Assembly (NCBI GenBank): GCA_037954325.1 | Contig: JBBMNZ010000019.1 | Span: forward strand, 11,126,501 to 11,190,500 | DNA length: 64,000 nucleotides | Origin: Fistularia commersonii | Lineage: Eukaryota; Chordata; Actinopteri; Syngnathiformes; Fistulariidae | Direction: 5' to 3' | Shown here: positions 37,481-51,381 of the stretch, in pieces | Layout: each line of letters starts with the position of its first letter | Position numbering within the stretch: the first letter of the stretch is position 1 | Made by a program: the position numbers and the translations under genes | The notes under the pieces: generated by a model | Database searches by the model: none | What the model was told of the DNA's origin: nothing | Seen by the model: only the letters and a program-made list of their open reading frames with translations

Positions 37481-38098
37481 ATAACATTGAATGGTTTCAG
37501 ATAATACACATGCAGTATTTTCTTTGAGAATGTTGGTACAGAAGCACAGGGAAGGTAAGAGGGAGTTGCATTGTGTCTTTGTATATCTTGAAAAAGCAAA
37601 TGACAAGGAGGCAAGAGATGAGCTCTGGTTTTGTAAAGAAGTCTGGAATGTCAGAGATGTATGTTGGACCGGTGCAGGACATGTATGAGAGCTGTAAAAC
37701 AGGGGTGGGGTGTGACAGAGGTGTTCAAGGTGGAGGTACGACTACATCATAGATAAGCTCTGAGCCCTTCCTTGTTCGTTACGGTGATGGACTGACTGAC
37801 AGATGAGGTGAGACATGAATGTCCATGAACCGTGATGTTTGCAGATGACATAGTGATCTGCAGTGAGAGCAGGGAACAGGAGGAGGAAAATCTGGAGAGG
37901 TGGAGGAATCTGGGTAGAAGGATGCTGAGGTTGTAACTGCAGTTCCAAACTCTTGCCCGGAAGTCCAGAGGAAGATCAGAGAAAAGATTTATGGATGGAG
38001 GGAAAGAGGACTTGAAGTTAGTCTGTGTGAGAGATAAGGATGCAGAGGAGAGGGTTAGATGGAGGAAGTTGATTGGCTACGGGGAGTCCTGAAGGGGG
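37481..38098 (+). pseudogene. LINE reverse-transcriptase remnant, family 1
   Basis: The 5' part translates to a diverged RT segment (LRMLVQKHREGKRELHCVFV, then a LEKA block). The 3' part encodes the C-terminal end (FMDGGKEDLKLVCVRDKDAE and then RWRKLIGYGES) followed by a stop. The middle contains an 'AGATGACATAGTGATC' block that encodes the RT active-site ADD. Frameshifts and deletions separate the parts, so it is dead. The clade is not assigned. Confidence 0.7.
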
Positions 38099-38209
38099 GA
38101 GCAAAATGGAAGAGAAGAAGATTGCATGGTTTTTGAATACAAATCTTTTAAATACAACACGTTGATGATCACTAGCTTTCTGATCATTTCTATTCCACCC
38201 TTAGGTACC

Positions 38210-39353
38210 ATTTTTATCCATCAATCCATCTTCCCCCGATTATCCAGTCGGGTCACGGGGGCAGCAGCCGGAGCAGTGAGGCCCAGACTTCCCTCTCCCC
38301 CGCCATATGGTCCAACTCTTCTGGGGCGATCCCAAGGCGTTCCCAGGCCAGCCTAGAGACATAGTCTCTAGACATGGGGGTGTGAACGTAGATCGACCAG
38401 TAAATTAAGAGCTTCGCCTTTTTGCTCAGCTCCCTCTTCACCACGACAGAGTCCACATCGCTGCAGACGCTGCACCGATCCGCCTGTCGATCTCTTGCTC
38501 CATCCTTCCCACACTCTTGAACAAGAACCTGAGATATTTGAGCTCCTCAACTTGGGGTAGAGCCTCTTCCCCGACCCGGAGTGGGCATTCCACCTGTTTC
38601 CGGTAGAGCACCATGGTCTCGGATTTGGAGGTGCTGATCCTCATCCTGACCACCTTGCACATGGCTGCGAACCGTCCCTAATGAAGCCAACAGAACCACA
38701 TAATCTGCAAAAAGAATACACTTGATCTTGCAGCCACCAAAACCGGATCCCCTCGATGCCCTGGCTGCACCAAGAAATTCTGTCCATAAAGGTTAAGAAT
38801 AGAATTGGTGACAAAGGGCAGCCCTGGCGGGGTCCAACTCTCGCCGGAAATGAATTTGACTAACAACCGGCTATGTGGACCAAACCCTAACAGCGATCAT
38901 ACAGGGACCGAACAGCCCGTATAATGGGGTTCGGTACCTCATGCTCACATAACCCCCCCCCCTCCAACAGGATTGCCCCTGAGACATGGTCGAATGCCTT
39001 CTCCAGGTCCACAAAACACATGTAGACTGGTTGGGCAAAATCCCATGACCCCTCGAGGACCCTGCCGAGGGTATATAGAGCTGGTCCACTGTTCCACGAC
39101 CAAAAAGGCCTGATAGGACTCCTTCTTCAGTTTGGCATCCCTCACCATTGGAGTCCACCAGCGGTTCGAGGGTTGCCGCCTCAATAGGCGCCGACCGCCT
39201 TACGGTTGCAGTTCCAGTCTGCCACCTTGACAATGGACGCATGGAACATGGCCCATTCGGACTCAATGTCCCCCGCCTCACTGGTTGTAGTTCTGCCGGA
39301 TGTGGAAGTTGAAACTCCTTCTTACAGGGGACTCTGCTAGACGTTCCCAGCAC
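38210..39353 (-). pseudogene. LINE reverse-transcriptase remnant, family 2
   Basis: On the minus strand, pieces of a second, different non-LTR RT are seen: MRISTSKSETMVLYRKQVEC, VGEEALPQVEELKYL, ELSKKAKLLIYWSIYV and a C-terminal SRDYVSRLAWERLGIAPEEL ending LLRLLPP. The jump from LLIYWSIYV straight to SRDYVSRLAW shows an internal deletion. Upstream blocks (39353-38870) are in shifting frames. The tail ends in a GATGGATTGATGGA-type repeat near 38220. It is opposite in orientation to family 1 and about 100 bases away. Confidence 0.75.
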
Positions 39354-41700
39354 AAGCTCACGTGTTTGCGTCTGCCAGGTCTGGCATTTTTTTTAAATGT
39401 CTCAGTTAATTTTTGATCATTTTAATTGATTTTTTTGAATATTTTCTCCACAAAGATTGTTTCATGATTCATTGTTGTATTGCACTCTGTGTTCTCCGGC
39501 CCAGTTCTACAGCAATGTAGAATTGTGCGGTGCTTGTTTTGTGTAGAATAAACTGCACACAAGACGGGGCCGTAATCTCAACCAGAGATTAACTCAATTC
39601 TCATGCTGCGGCCTCAGAAAGGAAACATCTATCGAAAAATACCAAAAAAAATGAAAAGAACAATGAGCATGATCTTGGTGTTGTGAAATGCAAAACCTTC
39701 AACTACTAAAGTTAGCTTTTACAATAGGAACCATCTACAATCCACCAGTAAAATAGGAAACGTGTGTGTGTGTGTGTGTGTGATCATGGAAAATAAACTG
39801 ACAACTGATGTTTTAGTGACTCACTAAATATGAAAATTCATAATTTTAAATGCTGTTGTTCATTAGATTTTTGAATATTTTGGTCAGGTCTTGCTAAATT
39901 TTAGATCATGATGAACCTTTAGATTATATTGGCTATTTCTCCTATAGATCTATAATAATATAATTTTACATAGTTTTCAAATAAAGTATTGTTTTTGTAT
40001 ATTAATGCATATCGTAATTAAGATTCACCTCAAGAGACAGAGGTGAGGAGGAGATCGAGGCAGGACAAGAGGGGATTCAAATGTTTTATGTTTGCCCCTA
40101 GTCCTTTATATGATTTGATTGGACTCTCACACGTACACACGCAGCAAAACGACCAACAGTGCATGTTAAGGGCGTCCTCTGCTGTAAGTGTAAGATATTG
40201 CGTCGCCTGGTTGACTGCAGTTGTTTCCTCGTCAGCCGCAGAAATGATGCCGCTTCAAACTTCCAGGGAAATATATTCTAAAACTGATTTCCAGCATTCT
40301 CATTTTCAGGAAAGGTTGCATCACACTGACAAAATATACCAAAATATATTGTTCTAATGATTGTTTTTATTTTTTTTTTGAGCTTCCAATAATCGTCCCT
40401 AAGACACAAGATATGGGCTCAAGATATGCATGAGTGTAAACTTTATATTTATAATTGCTTTCACCGGACAACTGTCAGCTTCAGACATTCCATAAAACAA
40501 ATGAGACATCCACTTTTAGTGTTTATGTTTATGACGATGACAAAATGATGCTCAATGTACAAGTGTATAATTTGTAATTAACATTTTATTACTTATCTTA
40601 GTCATATTTATTGTACTTATTTTCGTTTCCATTTTTTTCCCGTAATTATTTTATATTTCTTTATTTTCTGGAATATTGTCAAAATATAACTAATATCCCG
40701 AAACTATTACTTGTGGTTTTTAAGTAAAATGATTTGTGAAATTCATCCCATTCAGCACCTGGGAAACTGACAACTCTTTGTTATATTAATTCAGCAATCT
40801 ATATTGAGTATGAAAGTAAAAAATATTTTACTTGTATACTTGCTAACTTGCATTGATTAAAAGATATTTTCAATGTTTGTATCTTTACATTATGTGTATA
40901 ATTATGTATGATATTGATGTTAAACCCTTAATGGCTGCACAAAAACAAATAAGACCAGTTTCGTAATCAGTTCTTTTAACATATAATTTGCTGTTATATT
41001 GAAGATGATTCCTACTCGTTCTCGGAATAATCTTTCTTTTCAAAGTAGCCTTTCAGACAGCTGACTCCCTTGTCATCATGTTAGTGTGGACCTCCTCCCA
41101 AGCCTGCACAATAACCAACTTTTGCCTCTGAGAAAAAAGTATGTGATTATCTTTCATGTCATTAATGTCAGATTAATTATTGTTTTTATTTTGAGTAAAA
41201 TACAGAAAAAAAAAAATTCCAGTGATCAAACCGTAACCACCATTTATTGGGTTATTTGAAAAGGGTTAGAGCAAAAAACTAAAACAAAAATCACAATCAT
41301 AAAAAAAAAAAAAATCAAATCAAACTACTCAAAACAAATAGGAAAAAAACGATGATTGGACAAAACATGATAGGGACAGCATGTTGTTGGGACAGATGCC
41401 TTTTAAGGTTGTTATTGTAACGTATCAGTAATTAACCACCTCTACTCTGTGACTCTCCTCGCCTTTGGAAAAGATGTTCACGATCACTTCTATATTCTGC
41501 CTCTGCATTTGCTCATGGTGATGAAAAAAATATTAAAAAACATTTAAGTAGATCTCCGTCTGTAAAAACCTAGCTCCAATATTAACCTGGTCAAAGATTA
41601 ACAGGTCGTATTGATTACAGAAGGGGGACAATGAGAAAACGGGTTATAATTTTGTTTACTTAAGTGAATGGGGAGATAAGGCGGGGCGTGCGCGGATTTC
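39354..41700. other. Intergenic, no feature seen
   Basis: Very AT-rich sequence with short poly-A and poly-T runs and a small TG tract at 39763-39782. I find no exon, RNA gene or named repeat. Confidence 0.7.
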
Positions 41701-41740
41701 AACGAATGGTATTGCAGGAAAGTCTTGAGTGACGTGGTTC

Positions 41741-42015
41741 TAAGCCAATGGCTGAAGTGTACAGCTGGACAAACGCGACCACGACATACAACGTTTTTCG
41801 CCGTGAACTCAGAGGTGCATTTTTCCGTTTTTTACCGTATAACGCAAGTAAACTGATAAAGAATACAAGTGTTTATTTGTAGTACTGGACTTTAAGGAGG
41901 GCGTTTTAGGTCCATCTGTTGACTTCTGACGTCTTCGGACCAGGAAAGCAGGCTTTGGACGCCCCCGACAGCTGCTTTGAGGATTCGCCTCCTGTTTGCA
42001 CCTGAAGTTGTGTGG
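41741..42015 (+). promoter_or_regulatory. Candidate promoter and leader exon of paip2b
   Basis: A CCAAT box (41745-41749) is followed by a CpG-richer stretch and a good donor, GTGTG then GTGAGTCG at 42015. This fits a 5' non-coding exon spliced to the acceptor at 50116. The 8 kb distance makes this uncertain, and the CpG-rich stretch at 44.1 kb is a rival. Confidence 0.35.
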
Positions 42016-44099
42016 TGAGTCGGTTGTTACCCGAATAAGAGTGTTAAAGCCAAGCTAGCTGTTTGCCAAACAAAGACGCAACGGGGAAAGAACCCCCTCC
42101 CTGCTTTTCTTTCAAATGTATACATTTTTTTTTTGCCCGGTGAACTGCAAACGGTCGTAAGAGTTTGTGCAAAAAGCGAGAGGCGTGTCAAATTTCTGGA
42201 CAAGCGTCCGTTATTTTCCTTTCAAATATTCATCACTTCCAACGTAGCTTATCACAAACGCTTTGTCCTGCTTCATGACTGTCTTATTCCATAAGAGAAA
42301 CCCTCCAGTAATCTTTAAAACATGCTCCACAACTTGCGTTAAAAATAGTTGCTTCCCCCAGAGACAGAAACACTGGAGCACTGTCAAGTTAACTTCCAGG
42401 CTACAACTGGCTTGACTTATTTCACTGTTACTCTCGTGATCGAGGGATCAAAGAGCTTTGTGAAAATGTCGGCGTTCACCGTTGTAATAAACGTGGTCAT
42501 CATGACAGAAACTGGAATGTGGGGTAAGAAGTGATCAACTGACAGGACAGCTTGTGATCGTGCAGCCACGCAGGCATTTGTGTTTTGGGATCGACTGAAG
42601 AGCGAGTAGTGGTAGTGGTGGAGCTGGTGGGATGTTTGTTCACACGCTGCGTTTATGTACCTGCTCGGAAGTCCGGGTTTCTGGAATTGGCGCAACGTTT
42701 AATGTGTTCGATAGTACCAGTAAAAGCAACTGTCTCGATTGCATTTGACCTTTTAAAGTTAACTTGCGTGCAGTCTCCCGTCGTTTAGGTAATACTATGA
42801 ATGACAAAAATAGTTGTAATTTTTAACAAGGTGTGTACTGTCAAATATCTCATTTTTAAAATAAACATACACACAAGGAATGCTTTAGTTGATCTATAAT
42901 GTCCTATATGACCAAAATAATGGTAAGAAATTGTTTCAAAATTTGCCACCAGTTCACCAATTGGTCCATTAATAGTGACTGTCAAACAGAAAGAAAATAC
43001 TTTGAATTTAGCTAGAAATGACAGAGACATATTCTTCATTTTGAAAAGTTTTAACTCATATGTGTTTTTGTATTTAGAACATTCTCCTGTGTATTTTACA
43101 AAATGTTTTTCAGAACCACTAGAAATTACATTACATTTTTTTCCACATTAACCAGCTCAAGTTTGATGGGCGCACAAATAGCCAATCACTTGAAAAGTGT
43201 GTGCATTGCACACATGTGACATGCAACGTTCTTTTCCCTTCATCTGTATCATCTCTTGATGGGTCAGTAATTATTGATATTGACTAAAATTAAGCCTCAT
43301 CACCATCTTTTGGTCGTCACACTCTACCTGCCTAGTTGGCAAGGATTGTTTTTTGTTATTTATTGTTTCAGCACTAGACACAGGGGTCATACCTTGTTGC
43401 CTCTAGGCAACCAGAATGTCACCTGCTGACACAAACTACGGAAACTTACAACCAGAAAAGGGATGTCTCCTGACTCCAGGCCTGGTGGTTTCAATTTGTG
43501 TTTTTTGCAAATTAAACAGAATGGGCGGAAAATAAAACAACAATCTGCAGTTCTGTGTTACTTGGGCCCTTAGAGTTATCAGTAAAGGAAGGAGGGTCTT
43601 TAATTTAGAGTTCTTTCTGCTCCAAGTGAATCAGAGCAAGACCCTTTTTAGACTTGAGATTCATCATCTAATCACACAACATGCACTGTTTGCCTCAGGG
43701 GGGGGAGCAAGAATTGTTATAATCTGAGATATAACCAGATGTTTACATATCCAGGGCCCAGATCTACGCTTATATGAATTCACATCTGTCATATTCCATG
43801 TATAATAAACAATCATTATTTCATTGTGGTTGCACTTTGGTCAGTTTGTCCTGCTTTTCTAATGAGCTGTACAGGAACATTGTGATTGTGCTGTCAGTGC
43901 CGGAATATATGCAGATATGCAAAAGATACCCCTGAAAGTGGAAGATAACCATGATACACTAAAGGGTTTATCTCACTTTCAAGTTAATGATTTAAATGTC
44001 ATACGTGTCAACTACTGAAAAAAAGTTTCCAGTTTCGTCAAGAATGCGGCAATAATGCCAAAACAGTCAACTCTAACCGCAATGTTCTCCAAAGGTCAG

Positions 44100-44900
44100 A
44101 TTTTTGACAGCACTTAAATGCAACATTGGACCACGTGACCCAGCTTTCTAACGTTAGCACGGCTGCTAACAGGATTTAGCTAACCCGAGCTACGTTGCAT
44201 CGCAGCACGGAGAAATCACCAGTGGAGGAACGCACACTCTTCGCCGTGTAGTTCTACTAAGTTTGTCTAACATCACGTCTTGAAGCGAGAGGCAAGAACA
44301 CGATGCCAGGTAACGCTTAAATCTCAAAACGTTTGATGTTGTACGGCTTGTTTGTCTGTGTAAAGCCGCTGTAATCCCGTAGCGGAGGCTTGTTTTGTTG
44401 ACCTGCTTCAGTGATGCTGCCATGCTGTAGCAGCGTGCTAGCAGATAGCGGAGCAGCCGACTTTGTTTGGCCTTCAGCATCCGAACGGAGCTGGACTCTG
44501 ACCCTGGGGTTGCCGGTTCGGGCATTGTGTTTGCTAAACCGCGTGGTCTTCCCAAGGTGCACCGTGAGACCTGTTACATGTAAATGTGCCCCGCGACATT
44601 GGGACGAATTAGCGCCATCGACCACCCATCCCTTTGTTGCTGGTGGAATAGCTATCCGCTCGGGCCCGACCATTGACAGCACAGTTACGTATTCGTTCGC
44701 AGGCGCTGTCGACGAGCCGCTTAGCACGCCTGCTAAATCCATCCGGTCCTCCGGACCAACTTTCCAGGTAGGCCCGGGCACCTGGTTGTAGCCCGTTAGC
44801 CAACCGAAGATGCTAGCAAGCTGCAACCACGACGACGCAGCTCCCATTGCATACATGCAACGCTGCCACTGCGAGGTTATATAATCTGTCACGAAACATT
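44100..44900. promoter_or_regulatory. CpG-rich island with an E-box, open on both strands
   Basis: The stretch is much richer in CpG than its surroundings. It begins with a CCACGTGACC element (44131-44140), a USF/TFEB-type E-box, and includes a possible donor (CCAG then GTAACG near 44310). Open frames of 126 codons (plus, 44411-44791) and 191 codons (minus, 44317-44892) overlap here. Neither resembles a protein I know; GC-rich DNA has few stop codons by chance. Most likely it is a promoter, perhaps an alternative paip2b start. Confidence 0.4.
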
Positions 44901-45451
44901 TTACTTTGTTATTTTCAGAGCACCTAGTTTGTTGATTTCAACGCTCAACCACACTTTTTCTTGTCTATTATTTATTTTTCTTCAGACTATCGACGCTCTG
45001 AAGATATTGACGGCATTTGAGCATATTCAAGTCGTCCACGGACGCAGCTACTTAAAGTATTTCGTGTCTCTTTAATACTATTAACCAACGATATTAATAG
45101 ACCTCTGCATAACGAGCAGCGGTCAGCCTGCAAGAAATGGTTTTATCTGTTGGTGGAATCTAAACCTCCTAGTAATCGTTTAAGTATTCTAAAGGATCCC
45201 CTATAAATGACTTTTCTTATTTTCAGGGATACGTTACTATTGTAAATACTCGTGCTTTTGGCGTGCACATGTATCTGACCAAGTCCACATTTTTTTGTAT
45301 CTGTAAACAAAGTTAATGACTGTCTTGAGTTCTCAAGTAGCAAATGTGTCATTCCTTATCAGCAGTAGTCAAAGCCCCATGCGTGTCTAGTAGGTAACAA
45401 CCTGTACTGGAGTCGTAAGTGAGCGGCCAACCACCACAGCATTTCATATCC

Positions 45452-45455
<4 letters not shown>

Positions 45456-45513
<58 letters not shown>
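45456..45513. repeat. (CA)n microsatellite, about 29 units
   Basis: A long pure CA run in the spacer or first intron upstream of paip2b coding sequence. Confidence 0.95.
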
Positions 45514-45515
<2 letters not shown>

Positions 45516-48500
45516 TGCAAACATCCATAACCAGACTTTCGCCACATCTTAATTTTAGTGTAGTTGCCTTTGCTCTTCACCGGAGTGGATGAGTGCAGCT
45601 TGCGCTGTGTAAGATGGGCAGTTTGAGCTTCACTAAATACATTTAACATGGTGACCAGCACATGGTTATGCAACATGAACATGCAGCGCGTAACGAAAAG
45701 GCGTGCAGTGTCTCCACTTGTTTATGCTTTTTCACCCGCCGTGCACTCACTAGTGCGTCTGTTTGCCGTGAGTCATAGCAACAGTTGGGGCATGAATTCC
45801 AATAAATTTGTGTCTGAATGTTTCATCCTGTGCCCCCCCCCCCCAGGATTGATTGATTCTTATTGGATTCAAGTGTTTTGATTGTTCCAATTTGACATAA
45901 CTCGGTTGCCAGCTTTTCACAGAACAATCCCAAATCTAAATATATTCCGTGGAAGTTAAATTAAGAAAATTAATACATCTTCATTTCAGAAATGATGAGG
46001 CAGTGTCATTTGTGAGAACACCTGCTATAGTTTACTCCATAATACTAATATTACTCCAAAATTTTCTTTTTGTTCTTGTGGCAGTACTCCATCCCAGTGT
46101 CAGTGCATTTTTGTTTTTGTGACCACACTTCAGGTGTCCATGGATTCCAAGATTTCTTAGCAAAATGACAAACGCAAACTATTTCAATATTAAATTACAG
46201 CCCATAGAATTGTTTAATAAACACTGCAACCAATAGTAGAAAGTAACCCAATGGACAATATATGAGGTCAAAAAATAGTATCAACTGCAGTTTTTTTTTT
46301 TCAAACCAGTACGCTATAAAGTGCGATATGCTGTTATTTCTGTCTCAGCTGGATTTAATTTTCAGTGAGATTCTGAACTCTGAAGTATTTTTCAATCCAA
46401 CAATTTTTTTTTACAAATTGTTATGCTATACATTTCTGTAAGAAATGACTAGAATCAGCTGATTAGCATTTGGCAAGTTACGCTGTTGAAACTAAAATAG
46501 GGCAAGGAAATAGCAGGTGTTGCATCACTCCAGGGACCTGGCTGTCTTACTAATACAGCATTATATTGTTATATGTCCTCTATACTGACTCTGGTTGTGC
46601 TGCCTTGTTACACTCATACTGATGGTCAGGGCCTTTTTTTCCTCTCCCTTTCTATAGAGAGATGCATTCTATTCCAATGCATTGTGATAGATTTGTTTTG
46701 TGATGCGTATAGCAAGGTCCTTGCCGACACCCAGCCATAATATCCACCAAGATTTGTTTTGTTAGAGCCCTGCGAATGTGTTCTCCTCTGTGGGGTTTGT
46801 ACGTGCAGAGAGTCCATGTAGAGTCCCAAGTGCAGCAGTTCCCTTTTTCACATCTTCCATCTACTTTAATGGCTACAATTGAATAAAAGCTGTAAGTTTT
46901 ATTTATGATTACCAATCGGCACTCAGTATCCAGGTCAGGTACAGTTCATACCATTTGAAGATATGACAAATGGGGCGTTACGATTATCCATCATTAAATC
47001 CCTCACTACATTTGATTCTGCTGTACCTACATCGTCTGCATCGGTGAGGTTATGTCACGCAGATATGCATTCAGGACCGTTGCTCAGACCCCTGTCAGAC
47101 CAAGCAGTTTTCAGAAAATTTGATATTGATGGTGCCAATTTATTTCTATTTGATCCTGCCATTGCAAGGACTGATTTTCAAAATGGTTTCCCATCAAGAC
47201 AATCAAGGAGTTTGTCTTTCATCAGAAATTGTTTTCATTCCGATCATGAAGATAGAGTTTGTGTATTTGTCGGTGGAAAGTCACCGTTCAAATGCTGATC
47301 AGATGTTATCTAATCAGGATTTGCAATATCTTTTTTTAAATGTGAATTTTCGAGCTGACGTCCCTCTGTGCAGGACTTCTAAAACTTAATCACACGTAGC
47401 TTCATCACATCGGGTTGCCATTATTTGAAAAGTCCTGTTGATTTTGCCGCCTTCAGATTTGACATTCTGGACATTCAACAACCCTCTTATCTGCCGTGAA
47501 GATGAACTTGTGTCACTTCCTCTGCTTGTTCAGGCTGGAGTTGAGGCTTTTAGTTCTATCCCTGCATGAATGCACCACCCTGCCACTCTATACCATGCTG
47601 CTTGTTGTTTTAGTTTAGACTGTTTTCAGTGCGCAGTTGGACAGAAACATTCCTGTGAAGCAGAAATGCATTACTCCAGTCTGGTTACAGACTTCGATAA
47701 TTCATGTTTATTTGACCTCCTGCAAAGAACAGTCTGCTGCTCAGCGCTTTCACTGCATGCAGTGAAAGCAGCACTTATCTGTTGAATTTTCCTCAATGTG
47801 GAACTGGCCCGCTGCAAAGGCCAAGGCGTCGGCAGTGCGTCACCGCAAGGCCGCCCTCCGAGGTGTTGCAGTGTTCGAGCAGCAGGCTGACCCCCGTAGC
47901 TCATGCACGACTCAGCTGAGATAATTCTTTTCCCTTTTTTTTTCCTCTGCCTCTCTCGCAGTTTGAGTCATGACAAGTCTTCTGGATCTGGCAGCTGGTT
48001 GTGAGGATTATGTCACTTTAGTGGGCACGTCTCACCCTCACTTGACTTTGTCAAAGGCAGGGAGGCGCCGAAGTCATGTTGGATCATAATCCCTCCCCTT
48101 TTTATGATTTAAATGTATGATTGACTGCAAATTATCTCTTCCCTCTCTGTAACGCAGGATGTTTGGGCCAGGAGAAGGGCTCAGCAGCCGGTTTCACAGA
48201 GTTGATTTTTTTTTTTTTTTTTTTCCCAGGGTCTTTTCAATTAAAAAGAATCAAAATTGACTTGTCATTAAGTGGCAGATGTTCTTTCTCATGTTAATCT
48301 GTGCACGCAGTGGCTGCAGTTAAATGCTCCTTCAGCAACAGTGACTGACATCATCACAGATGCAGAATAATGTAGCTAGCAATAAAGCTCACAGTGAATT
48401 TTTTCTGGTTCATTTAGCACACTGACAAAACGCTATAGATAGATCATCTTTATTTTTAATTCACTGTCACTGATTTGATAGAGGTGAGAAAAATTATGTT

Positions 48501-50116
48501 TTTACGTGTGGCTATTTCATGTCATTTATTAACAAATTGGACTTGCTAGCCTGAAATGTTCGCAAGAATTCCCTTTTTTTTTTTTTTTTTTAAACTCTCA
48601 GGCAGGTTTTTCACCTGACAGCTCTGTTACTTTTGTGAGGACTAAAACTGTCTGGCTAAAAAAAAATTACTTTTATTTTTTTTTTCCTAAGCATACGATC
48701 TATGATAGTAATTATTTGAAGCACATGGATAACACATTTAGTTCCTCTGTGTCTGATAAGAGGTTTAAATTTGTGCTCTTAGTAGTCTGCTAAGCAGAAG
48801 AGGTACAGCAGTGCTTGTCTCCATGCAGATGTGAAAGGTGCAGGTGGGTTGTCAGGTCTGTGCTGACACAGTCACGTGCTGACGTGGCTGTGTCAGCCAC
48901 CATGATTGGTTACAAAAAGTTGGTGTGTGTGTGTGTATGTGGCTCTGGGCCACAAGCTTCCACTCCCCGTGACCCATAGCCTGTGCGGAACCTTCGGTTT
49001 GAAGCCACGTGTCCAGTTTGCTGGAGGAATTGTTACTTGTTAAATAAGGTTTTGCTGTAGGTTGTCTAGTCCTCACATGGTTCATATCAGTCCAACACAA
49101 AGAAACGGTTATAAATGGAGAGATCGGAAGCTTTCATCGCTCAGACACCGTGTGAGTAGACAGAAGATTTTCTTTTTAACATCATAACAACATGAAATTC
49201 TTCTGGGGACAAATCAAGTATCAAAAGGTTGTCGCCCCTTTTCCCTATTCACACAACCGTGCGCAGTTCACAGTGAAAAAGGTTTTCTCTCTGGTTCGTA
49301 CATGTTTTCCATCATCTGCTCGGTCTGATTCTCTCGTGACAATGTCTTTCTTTGCAAGCGCACTGCAGCCCTTAAGAATAAAACCTTGTATATTCAACGG
49401 CAACAAAGCAGAAGCACATCTCGTCCATGTGATTGAATGCGCTGTGAATTACAGAGTTTCGAGGTCGCCACAGTCAGAGAAGAACCACTAGATACCCCCC
49501 ACCCCAGTGTGAGCTGTTTTTAAAAAACTAGCTGAAAGACCACTGAGAGTTCCTGTCCAAAGCCTGCTAAGGCTTTTAAATGAGGAACAGGTTGAGAACA
49601 TAGACGCTTGAACCCAAGTGCGGTCGGTCGGTCGGTCGGTCCCAGTGTGTTTGTCCGCTCAACTGGGAAAATGAACTACTTGCACGTACGTCGACAACTA
49701 ACCATCCCAGAGGAAGTGGATTTCTAACTCATCACACACTAGAGAATGGATACATTTATTGCTATTTTAATCATGGATCTATTGCTATGTGGACTTTTCC
49801 AAAGCTTGGGAGCCAAACGTGTGTGTGTGCGTTTGTTTGCTGTGGTCTTTAGAAGCACTAACTGAGGGCAGTGAGCACCAATGACTCGGTTGAGACTCGA
49901 GGGACTTATTTGGATTGGATCAGTTCGATCAGTTTACAGTCTCTTGTTCCAGTCGACAACAACGGACGTCAGGTCGGAACAACTGGTTCGTCCGGGTCAG
50001 GGGCTGGAGTGAAGTGGGGCTGTGCACATTCTGTGCATTGAAACCTTGCGGGGATGTGATTTGGGAAAAATATGTATTTTTCAGCCTAAGTGACTCTTGG
50101 CGCTGTTCTCATGCAG
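45514..50116. other. Spacer or paip2b intron, no exon seen
   Basis: AT-rich sequence with several T runs (near 48211 and 48573) and a GGTC tetramer repeat at 49621-49641. Open frames such as 46963-47298 have no splice context or recognisable content. If paip2b starts at 42 or 44 kb, this is its first intron. Confidence 0.6.
49621..49641. repeat. (CGGT)5 tandem repeat
   Basis: Five consecutive CGGT units, unusual among the surrounding CA-type repeats. Confidence 0.9.
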
Positions 50117-50127
50117 AGCCGGCTGAA

Positions 50128-51381
<1,254 letters not shown>

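Noticed and set aside
46963..47389. Overlapping plus-strand frames of 111 and 89 codons
   Set aside because: No splice context, no recognisable domain and ordinary AT-rich surroundings. Probably chance.
49915..50127. Upstream extension of the paip2b frame
   Set aside because: The open frame continues left of the ATG at 50128, but it crosses the acceptor at 50116. The conserved family start and the splice site favour the shorter protein.
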